From Alcanivoracaceae bacterium (lineage in GTDB: Bacteria; Pseudomonadota; Gammaproteobacteria; Pseudomonadales; Alcanivoracaceae), in assembly GCA_023146255.1 (NCBI GenBank), contig JAGLCJ010000012.1:95637-159636 (forward strand): a stretch of 64,000 bases of DNA. Reading direction: 5' to 3'. Positions 44,922 through 51,842 of the stretch are shown one piece after another; within the stretch, counting starts at the first letter, position 1; every line of letters starts with the position of its first letter. The position numbers and the translations under genes are program-made. A model generated the notes under the pieces. It ran no database searches, was not told where the DNA came from, and saw nothing but the letters and a program-made list of their open reading frames with translations.

Positions 44922-45542
44922 TCAGGAGCCAGCCAGACTGCCCAGCGCCCCCTTGAGCATCAGGCGGTATTCCGCCAACAGCGCATCCATCTGCTCAGCG
45001 GGCAGAGCCGGGATCAGGCGTAATACTGCATAGCTCCATTCGCAGGCAAGAAACGCGATGCGCTCCAGACGTTCCGTACTGACAGCGGGGAAGTGGCTGG
45101 CCAGTGCCGCCGCCAGCGCGGCGGCATTGTCCCGGGTGTCGGCAATATCCAGATCGCGCAGCTCAGGCTCCTGACGAAGCTCTGCCCAGAGGATGCCGTA
45201 CACCGGCTCGCGCTCCAGCAACTGCAGGTAGCCATCAAGCAGGCCATCAACCAGTGCATCCAGCGGCTGCGCACTCGCCCCGGCAAGCACCACAAACATG
45301 GTTTCGCGGTACTCGCGGGACAGCCGCGCCACCAACTCACGCAGAATCGCCGGGCGGCCGGCGAAATACTGATACACAGAGGCAATATTGACGTGCGCAT
45401 GGCGGGCCAGCTCGTTCATCCCGAACTGGCTCGAGCCCTTCTCCCGGATCAACGACGCAGCAGCATCAAGGATGCTGTCGTAACGCTGCATGGCGCGTTT
45501 CTGAACGGGGCGCTTGCGCACCTGGGCGGAGCTATCGATCAT
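44922..45542 (-). CDS. TetR/AcrR-family regulator
   Basis: The 206-aa protein has an N-terminal TetR HTH (RYDSILDAAASLIREKG, then MNELARHAHVNIASVYQYFAGR, about 20-66) and an all-helical ligand domain. It is upstream of and cooriented with the FAD oxidase and SDR genes. The palindrome in the gap between is a likely binding site. The probable job is repression of the oxidase-SDR unit until its hydrophobic substrate is present; the ligand is unknown. Confidence 0.9.
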   Translation of the reverse strand: MIDSSAQVRKRPVQKRAMQRYDSILDAAASLIREKGSSQFGMNELARHAHVNIASVYQYFAGRPAILRELVARLSREYRETMFVVLAGASAQPLDALVDGLLDGYLQLLEREPVYGILWAELRQEPELRDLDIADTRDNAAALAAALASHFPAVSTERLERIAFLACEWSYAVLRLIPALPAEQMDALLAEYRLMLKGALGSLAGS

Positions 45543-45788
45543 GAACTCTTTACCGCTGCATAGAGACTCGGCCAGTCTACCTGCTTTCGCCCCGGTTTAT
45601 TTACAGTGATGCGAGGGGTTACCGTGGCCGCCAAATCGGGAAAACTACACCTTCCTGTGCTACTGCATATTAGACGCCGACTTCTACACCATATAATGTG
45701 CTTCTGATATTTCTGGATTGTGCCAATCCATGCCAGGATTGATAGCTGCTCTTCACGATCAGAACCACCCTGAACCATTAATACTTTC

Positions 45789-46637
45789 TTAGTGAAGAAA
45801 AAACTCAAACTCGCCTGAATACTTTTCTCCATTTTGGTCGAAGAATTCAAATGTTCCAGATACTCTCTCGCCAGTTCGCTCTATGATTTTTACCACAGAG
45901 TCTGCTCCTGCCAGATTGTTCTTGCCGGCAACATCTTCAAACGCGATAGCATTTGAAAATAGCTCTATTTCGACCATCTCAGAACCTGTGCCATCACTTG
46001 AGTAAATACTTCCTGACTCGACATCCCCACCGAATGTCATACGGAAATAAAGCGTGGTGTCTTCGTATGGAACGGTCAGACCATAGAAAATAGACTCTTC
46101 TGAGTTCGACCATCCTTCGTATAAGCAGACACGGTCGTACTCCGTTACAGCTATAGGGCCGCTGAGGACAAGCCCCCCGCTATCAACCGCAAAGTCGTCG
46201 CGAAGCTTCAACAATATATCAATCGATGTGATGAGAGTTCCGGGATTCGATACAGGTCTATACTGACTCGTCTGGAGCAAGGTATTCTCGCTCAAGATTT
46301 GAAAGCCGGGCTCTTCGGGGTTGCTCGGGTACGGATAGAAAACACCATCACTCTTTGCGCCATTATACGGGAAAGAACCTGTATAGAATCGACAGGCGCT
46401 GTATCCAAGTCTGTCTATATCGTCACTTATTACATACAACTCTTCTGAGAAATCACTACCCAAATACTCTCCATCATGAGTAACCCTCTGTTCACTAAAC
46501 CTTTTCCAGGTGCCCGTCAGGTTCACTGATTGATCTACCGAATCCTCAGCCTTGGGAGAGCTGCCACTGTCAGAGCCACACCCCGCAAGCGCAAATGCAA
46601 GCATAAAAAGATGTTCAAGCCTGCCAGTGGCCATCAT
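45789..46637 (-). CDS. Hypothetical lipoprotein in AT-rich patch
   Basis: This 282-aa protein has a lipobox ALAGC (C20) followed by a Ser-rich linker (GSDSGSSPKAEDS). The mature part begins NLTGTWKRFSEQRV, a lipocalin-like opening, and is beta-rich and acidic. No family is recognised. Its base composition and codon use are clearly richer in A+T than the flanking genes, suggesting recent acquisition. The 246 bp on its 3' side (45543-45788) hold no convincing gene. It lies beside an orphan HigA. Confidence 0.7.
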   Translation of the reverse strand: MMATGRLEHLFMLAFALAGCGSDSGSSPKAEDSVDQSVNLTGTWKRFSEQRVTHDGEYLGSDFSEELYVISDDIDRLGYSACRFYTGSFPYNGAKSDGVFYPYPSNPEEPGFQILSENTLLQTSQYRPVSNPGTLITSIDILLKLRDDFAVDSGGLVLSGPIAVTEYDRVCLYEGWSNSEESIFYGLTVPYEDTTLYFRMTFGGDVESGSIYSSDGTGSEMVEIELFSNAIAFEDVAGKNNLAGADSVVKIIERTGERVSGTFEFFDQNGEKYSGEFEFFLH

Positions 46638-46694
46638 ATGGATATCTCCAGAAATTTAACCACACACAACGAATAATACTGTCGCCGGACCATC

Positions 46695-46988
46695 TCAAGC
46701 CGCTGCAAAATCGAGAGGCTGAATGTCATCCAGATTGATCGAGTTCCGCGCCACCCGCAGGTCATACATATCCTGCAGAACCAGCCAGCTTTCCGGCGTG
46801 CGGCCGAGAACTTTGGACAGCCGCAGGGCCATCTCCGGACTGATGCCGCTATCGCCCTTCAGCAAACGCGACAAAGTAGAGGGGGCAACCCCCAGGCTTG
46901 AAGCAAGCTGGCGCAAGCTGATACCGAAAGGCACGAGATAGATTTCGCGGATAAACTCACCTGGGTGCGGAGGGTTCTGCATAATCAT
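46695..46988 (-). CDS. higA: HigA-family antitoxin-like HTH regulator, no HigB partner
   Basis: The 97-aa protein matches HigA/VapI antitoxins: PHPGEFIREIYL at the start, then an HTH_3 domain (LRQLASSLGVAPSTLSRLLKGDSGISPEMALRLSKVLG) and the C-terminal tail SWLVLQDMYDLRVAR. In higBA loci the toxin gene precedes higA, but here only about 200 bp of non-coding DNA separates it from the divergent monooxygenase gene, so no HigB is present. It is either an orphan antitoxin or a regulator that may act on its neighbours. Confidence 0.85.
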   Translation of the reverse strand: MIMQNPPHPGEFIREIYLVPFGISLRQLASSLGVAPSTLSRLLKGDSGISPEMALRLSKVLGRTPESWLVLQDMYDLRVARNSINLDDIQPLDFAAA

Positions 46989-47126
46989 CGTTCTACGCTA
47001 AGCATCATTGCCTGAAAACTAGCATGTTGCGCACCACGCAACAAATATGGCCGGACGCGAGGATTCAGGCGACAGACCCGAGCGACCGGGCCAATATGTC
47101 GCCCCGGCCAGTCCACGACCCTGAAC

Positions 47127-47156
47127 GGCCCAGAATGACCTTCGTCATATCGGGCC
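47127..47156. promoter_or_regulatory. Nested palindrome upstream of the flavin monooxygenase gene
   Basis: The inner repeat ATGAC-CTTC-GTCAT (47135-47148) is enclosed by GGCCC and GGGCC. It is centred about 63 nt before the monooxygenase start and 150 nt before higA, a position suited to an operator. The binding factor is unknown. Confidence 0.4.
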
Positions 47157-47204
47157 ACCCGGATAAGGTCAGTCCACTGAACCCTGACATTGGTGAGTGT
47201 AAAT

Positions 47205-48773
47205 ATGTCGATTGATACCGTAGACGTCATCATCATCGGAGCTGGCCTGTCCGGCATCGGCGCCGCAGTCCACCTGCGCAAGGACTGCCCGAACAAGACC
47301 TTCATGATTCTGGAAGGCCGTGACGCCATTGGCGGCACCTGGGACCTGTTCCGCTACCCGGGCATCCGCTCCGATTCGGACATGTTTACCCTCGGCTACA
47401 ACTTCAAGCCCTGGACCGAGCCGAAGGTGATCGCCGACGGCCACCTGATCCGCAACTACATCAATGAAACCGCTGACGAGTACGACGTCCGCCGCCATAT
47501 CCGCTTTGGCCACAAGGTGCTGCGCGCCGACTGGTCCAGCGACGAGGCGCTCTGGACCCTGACCGTGCAGAAGAAGGACGGCAGCGAGTCGAAGGTACGC
47601 GGCAACTTCCTGATCAGCTGCACCGGCTACTACCGCTATGACCAGGGCTACACCCCGGACTTCCCCGGCCGCGACAACTTCAAGGGCACCTTTATTCATC
47701 CCCAGCACTGGCCGGAGGATCTCGACTACAGCAACAAGGAAGTCCTGATCATCGGCTCGGGCGCTACCGCCGTGACGCTGGTGCCGGCGATGACCGACAA
47801 GGCCAGGCACGTGACCATGCTGCAACGCTCGCCGAGCTATGTCGCCACGGTGCCGCAGGAAGATCCGATTTCGGTGCAGCTGCGCAAGGTGCTACCGGAG
47901 AAGGTGGTGTATCACCTCGCCCGCGGCCGCAACGTTGCCCTGCAGGCCGGCGTCTATCGCCTGTCCAAGTCACAGCCCAAGTTCATGAAAAAGGTGCTGC
48001 TCGGCATGGTCGAGAAGCAGCTCGGCAAAGACGGCGACATGAGCCACTTCACGCCAAGCTACAATCCGTGGGATGAGCGCCTCTGCGCAGTGCCGAACGG
48101 TGATCTGTTCAAGGTGATCCGCAAGGGCAAGGCGTCGGTGGTGACTGATCATATCGACACCTTTACCAAAGACGGCATCAAGCTGAAGTCCGGCAAGGAG
48201 CTGAAGGCCGACATCATCATCAGCGCCACTGGTCTGGCGTTGCAGTTGATGGGCGGTGTTGACGTGGCGGTCGATGGCAAGCCGGTCAAGGTTTCCGACT
48301 CGATGTCCTACCGCTCGCTGATGCTGTCCGACGTGCCGAATGCGGCGATGATCTTCGGTTACACCAACGCCTCCTGGACCCTGAAAGCTGACATCAGCTG
48401 CGAGTTCCTGTGCCGCCTGATGAACCATATGGACAAGATCGGCATGCATCAGGTGACGCCGCGCCAGCGTGATCCGGAAGTGACCGAGTCGCCGTTCCTT
48501 GATATGCAGTCCGGCTACATCCAGCGCGCCAAGCATATCTTCCCGAAGCAGGGTAACAAGGCGCCGTGGGCCACCAAGCAGAACTACTTCTTCGATCTGG
48601 CGCAGCTGCGTTACACCAAGATCGATGACGGCATTCTCGAGTTCCGCAACCCGCGCCCGGCGGTGAAGGCCGTACCGACTCCGGCGGATGCGCCGAAAGC
48701 AGCGGCGAAGAAAGGCGGCACGACTGCCAAGCGCAGCAAGGCAACCGGTGAGAAGGCGTTAAAGCGCGCCTGA
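47205..48773 (+). CDS. almA: Flavin-binding monooxygenase, AlmA/Baeyer-Villiger type
   Basis: This 522-aa protein has the FAD motif IIGAGLSGIGAA (12-17), the second nucleotide motif IIGSGATAVT and an exact type I BVMO fingerprint FxGxxxHxxxWP at F159-P170. The DAIGGTWDLFRYPGIRSDSD segment is shared with AlmA, the flavoprotein that attacks long-chain alkanes in Acinetobacter and Alcanivorax. Alkane or ketone oxidation is inferred. The C-terminus (last 35 residues) is unusual: rich in Lys, Ala and Pro (PKAAAKKGG, AKRSKATGE). The ATG at 47205 has GGTGAG nine bases before it; a GTG at 47190 is less likely. Confidence 0.85.
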   Translation: MSIDTVDVIIIGAGLSGIGAAVHLRKDCPNKTFMILEGRDAIGGTWDLFRYPGIRSDSDMFTLGYNFKPWTEPKVIADGHLIRNYINETADEYDVRRHIRFGHKVLRADWSSDEALWTLTVQKKDGSESKVRGNFLISCTGYYRYDQGYTPDFPGRDNFKGTFIHPQHWPEDLDYSNKEVLIIGSGATAVTLVPAMTDKARHVTMLQRSPSYVATVPQEDPISVQLRKVLPEKVVYHLARGRNVALQAGVYRLSKSQPKFMKKVLLGMVEKQLGKDGDMSHFTPSYNPWDERLCAVPNGDLFKVIRKGKASVVTDHIDTFTKDGIKLKSGKELKADIIISATGLALQLMGGVDVAVDGKPVKVSDSMSYRSLMLSDVPNAAMIFGYTNASWTLKADISCEFLCRLMNHMDKIGMHQVTPRQRDPEVTESPFLDMQSGYIQRAKHIFPKQGNKAPWATKQNYFFDLAQLRYTKIDDGILEFRNPRPAVKAVPTPADAPKAAAKKGGTTAKRSKATGEKALKRA

Positions 48774-48800
48774 TCAACTCAGCGTTCGGCCATAACAAAA

Positions 48801-48827
48801 AGCCCCGGCATGCCGGGGCTTTTTTTA
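48801..48827. terminator. Bidirectional Rho-independent terminator
   Basis: AGCCCCGGCATGCCGGGGCT is a perfect palindrome with AAAA before and TTTTTTT after. It serves the monooxygenase gene and, read in the other direction past repeat copy 3, the convergent peroxidase gene. Confidence 0.93.
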
Positions 48828-48834
48828 TCTCCCT

Positions 48835-48897
48835 GTAGGAGCGGCCGATCGGCCGCGATTCCCTTCGGAAAAATCGCGGTCGGTCGACCGCTCCTAC
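48835..48897. repeat. GTAGGAG...CTCCTAC palindromic repeat, copy 3
   Basis: The left arm GTAGGAGCGGCCGATCGGCC and right arm ending GGTCGGTCGACCGCTCCTAC flank a central CGATT/AATCG pair. It sits between convergent genes, 10 nt after the end of the peroxidase gene. Confidence 0.85.
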
Positions 48898-48907
48898 ATG
48901 GTAGCGC

Positions 48908-51658
48908 TTACTTGTCTTCGTGACGCTGGTGCTTGAAGAAGATACCGGTGTCACCGAAGTGCGAGGTGGTGAACGGCGAGGTAGTCTTCAGCGAACCCAC
49001 CTTCACGGCACTGGAGCGACGCTCCTCGGCATAACGCCGGGTCACCCACGGGAAAATCGAGGTTCTGATTTCCCGGTTAGTGGCGTACACGTCATATACC
49101 GTGGTGCCGGCCGGCAGTTCGGTCAGATCGTCGCGGAAATCGTGCGCAGCACTGCTGAAGCGATTACGCACTTCACTGGTCGGCACGAAGTAGATCTGGG
49201 TCGGCGACTTCACCGTGCCTACGGCACTGCCGTCCTGATTCACTTCCGCCATGTCATCCACGCGCAGCAAAGTCGGCTTCGAGGTCACCAGCGAGAAGAT
49301 CAGGCTGGTGCCCAGCGACTCGTTCACTTCCTGCTGCACATACTGCGACAGTTCGTTAGCAAAGTAGTTGTAGTTACCGCCCTGACCGGTCAGCGTGTAA
49401 AGCGCCGAGACGTTCTCGGACGGTTTGCCATCCACAAATGCCTTCCATGCCAGGCCCGGGGCAAAGCCACGGTCCGCCGGATCGCCAGTGACAGACAAAC
49501 GCAGCAAGCCACATTCATTGCCTTTGAACAAACCGGTGAAGCTGTGGTTTGCCGTCGGCACGAAGCTCACTTTCGCCATCGCGCCATACGGGTGCAGCGG
49601 CTTTTCATAGCCCGGCGGGCTGACGTCGGTGCGGTCCTTCACTTTCTTCCACAGAATGCTGTCGATCAAACCCAGCACATCAATCGGCACCAGTGCCGGA
49701 CGTTCGCCATCGGCATACTCGGTACGCATGGCGCCGTTCACCCACAGATGTTCCTGCTTGTCGCAACCGTTCCACGACTCGTAGTCATCCGGAATATTCA
49801 GGCCCCACGGCTTGAACGCGTTCTCGACACCGACAAGGCTTGATTGCAGCTGCGGGAAATGACGGCGCAGTACATCCACCATGGTGTTGTCGTTGACCCA
49901 GTCCAGACCTTCCTGGGTGTAGACACCCGGACGGAAGTCCTTGGTAAAGAAGCGGTCCGTCATCAGGCGGCGCGAAGCGTTCATGATAAAGATCTGGAAC
50001 GCGGTCTCGCCAAAGCCGAAACCTTCCGGCCGCACGGTTTCCGCCAGCTGACCTACCAGCGCATCGATCATCTCGATGTCGTTGTTGTAGATCCGCTTCA
50101 GCTCAGCCAGCACTTCCGGATCCGTGGTCAGATCCTCGAACCTGGTGATCGGATTCAGACCGATCTGCCGGCGGAATTCGTTGTAGCGCGGCACACCACG
50201 CTCACGGTCACGAAGCACGTCGATAGTCGCCAGATCGATGTTGCCAGCAAACGGAACCGAGAGATTGCGCAGGAAATTCGGGTAGTTCTTCAGCGTCAGC
50301 GCACCCGGGTTGGTGATACCGAACGAGTACCACAGGCGCTCCGGACGCTCGACACTGAGCATGCTCTCGGCATCGCCATCGCGGGTATCCTGAATCGGAA
50401 TCTGCCGGGCGACCACGTTGGAGCCGATGTCATAGACATCAATATTGTCACGCATCAGCGGGTGCATCCGGTACACGGCGACGAATTCTTCCGTCAGCGT
50501 ATAGGGCACGCCGTAGTTGTTCGGCTCGGTGGAACCGACAATGCCGGCCAGCGCATGGTCAATGGAGCCGGAGCCGACACCGTCCGAGAACATCGGGTTG
50601 AAGCCAAGCAGCATGGAGACGAAGGAATCCGACTTCTGCAGATCCTCATAGAGCATTTCCACTTCGCCCTGATACTTGTCGCGCAGTTCGCCGTCACCGA
50701 GCAGGCCCCACCAGTTGGCGTACATGGCACGCTCGGTCACCGGGTTGGCAATGATCGCCGGGGTCCATTCCACGGTGTGAATCTTCGCCATCAGTGCGGA
50801 GTTGATCAGACGGGCGCGGTCATATACCCACTGATCTGTCATGCCCGGGTATTTGCTGTTCAGCATGTCCGCAATGGCATTGTGCTCACGCACAAACAGC
50901 TGATGCATCATGCTCAGGCCCACCCACCAGTTCTCACTGAAACCGGTAACCGGCACGCCACCGAACAGGCCGGTCGGCAGGGTGCCATCGCTGTTGATCT
51001 TCAGCTTGCCGCCAACGAACGAGCGAATCTCGTCATTGGTGTCCTTGTCGCTGCCGTAGATCTGCGAGCCATCCCACCAGTGGGTATTCTTGTTGACATA
51101 GGTTTCCGGCAGGCCAGCTTCAGCGCCGGTCCGGGTCGGATCATCCAGCGTCCGCTTGACCTGAAGGGAACCTGTGCCGAACGGGTCGCCTGCCGGAAGT
51201 GGCACTTCAATCGGATTGCCATCGGCGCCGGGGCCGTGGTCAAACCAATCGTGCACCATGAACTGGATCCAGGACGCTGCGATAAAATTCAGCGATGCGG
51301 CCGGTTTGAACTCGTCACGGGCCATCAGCTTGTTACTGATCTCGCGCGGGTTCGGTGTCAACAGGGTATCGGTTTCACCAAAGCTGGCATCACGGGCAAC
51401 GTTACGACCGAAACGGATATTGGCTGCACCTTCTGCCGGGTTCGAAAGAATATTACAGGTCCCGTCTTCGGTTCGGGCGGTCAGGCTGCGCTCATCACAG
51501 ACAATCTCTGCGTTGCGTGCCTCCCAGTCTTCTACATCAATCAGATTGTTTTCGAACAGCTGTTCCCGCTCGACCGCCAGCGTCAGCAAGCCGGCAACAA
51601 TGCCGAGCGTGCCGAACTTGGTCAAAGCCGGCCAGGTTACCCATACGGATGTGGCCAT
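48908..51658 (-). CDS. Membrane-anchored animal-heme-peroxidase/dioxygenase-fold protein
   Basis: The 916-aa protein starts with a hydrophobic anchor (about 13-30), then a full peroxidase-cyclooxygenase superfamily domain: distal His136 in IQFMVHDWFDHG, NTHWWDGSQIYG, LFVREHNAIADML and the proximal His400 in EFVAVYRMHPL. Tyr397 stands three residues before that His, the spacing of the catalytic Tyr in cyclooxygenases and plant alpha-dioxygenases, which oxygenate fatty acids; mammalian peroxidases lack it. About 350 C-terminal residues have no recognised domain. It is probably a periplasm-facing haem oxygenase. An 18-bp palindrome precedes it, shared with the diheme cytochrome gene across the regulator. 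Confidence 0.85.
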   Translation of the reverse strand: MATSVWVTWPALTKFGTLGIVAGLLTLAVEREQLFENNLIDVEDWEARNAEIVCDERSLTARTEDGTCNILSNPAEGAANIRFGRNVARDASFGETDTLLTPNPREISNKLMARDEFKPAASLNFIAASWIQFMVHDWFDHGPGADGNPIEVPLPAGDPFGTGSLQVKRTLDDPTRTGAEAGLPETYVNKNTHWWDGSQIYGSDKDTNDEIRSFVGGKLKINSDGTLPTGLFGGVPVTGFSENWWVGLSMMHQLFVREHNAIADMLNSKYPGMTDQWVYDRARLINSALMAKIHTVEWTPAIIANPVTERAMYANWWGLLGDGELRDKYQGEVEMLYEDLQKSDSFVSMLLGFNPMFSDGVGSGSIDHALAGIVGSTEPNNYGVPYTLTEEFVAVYRMHPLMRDNIDVYDIGSNVVARQIPIQDTRDGDAESMLSVERPERLWYSFGITNPGALTLKNYPNFLRNLSVPFAGNIDLATIDVLRDRERGVPRYNEFRRQIGLNPITRFEDLTTDPEVLAELKRIYNNDIEMIDALVGQLAETVRPEGFGFGETAFQIFIMNASRRLMTDRFFTKDFRPGVYTQEGLDWVNDNTMVDVLRRHFPQLQSSLVGVENAFKPWGLNIPDDYESWNGCDKQEHLWVNGAMRTEYADGERPALVPIDVLGLIDSILWKKVKDRTDVSPPGYEKPLHPYGAMAKVSFVPTANHSFTGLFKGNECGLLRLSVTGDPADRGFAPGLAWKAFVDGKPSENVSALYTLTGQGGNYNYFANELSQYVQQEVNESLGTSLIFSLVTSKPTLLRVDDMAEVNQDGSAVGTVKSPTQIYFVPTSEVRNRFSSAAHDFRDDLTELPAGTTVYDVYATNREIRTSIFPWVTRRYAEERRSSAVKVGSLKTTSPFTTSHFGDTGIFFKHQRHEDK

Positions 51659-51770
51659 GATATCTCTCCTGAATTGCTTCTTTTTTTATGTTGCCGACGC
51701 AGCCGCGCCGGTGGTGTCCGGTTTACCGGAGCGCATTAGTGCACAGGAGAAAAAAGCTTTCAAAGAATGC

Positions 51771-51789
51771 CCCCCTCCTCGGGAGGGGG
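51771..51789. promoter_or_regulatory. Putative regulator-binding palindrome, site A
   Basis: On the plus strand the core CCCCT-CCTCGGG-AGGGGG is a GC-rich palindrome about 120 nt upstream of the peroxidase start and beyond the 3' end of nothing else. Site B at 54584 differs at 2 of 18 positions. It is inferred to be the binding site of the MalT-type regulator. Confidence 0.65.
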
Positions 51790-51842
51790 TGAATGACATT
51801 GGGGAATGGAACGAATGACAGCGGGAATCCGATGCCGTATGG

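Noticed and set aside
45539..45850. 103-aa minus-strand open frame
   Set aside because: It overlaps the 3' end of the lipoprotein gene in the other frame and resembles no protein; composition looks non-coding.
46989..47204. Possible HigB toxin gene next to HigA
   Set aside because: Only about 200 bp lie between higA and the divergent monooxygenase gene, too short for HigB, and no HigB-like motifs are present in any frame.
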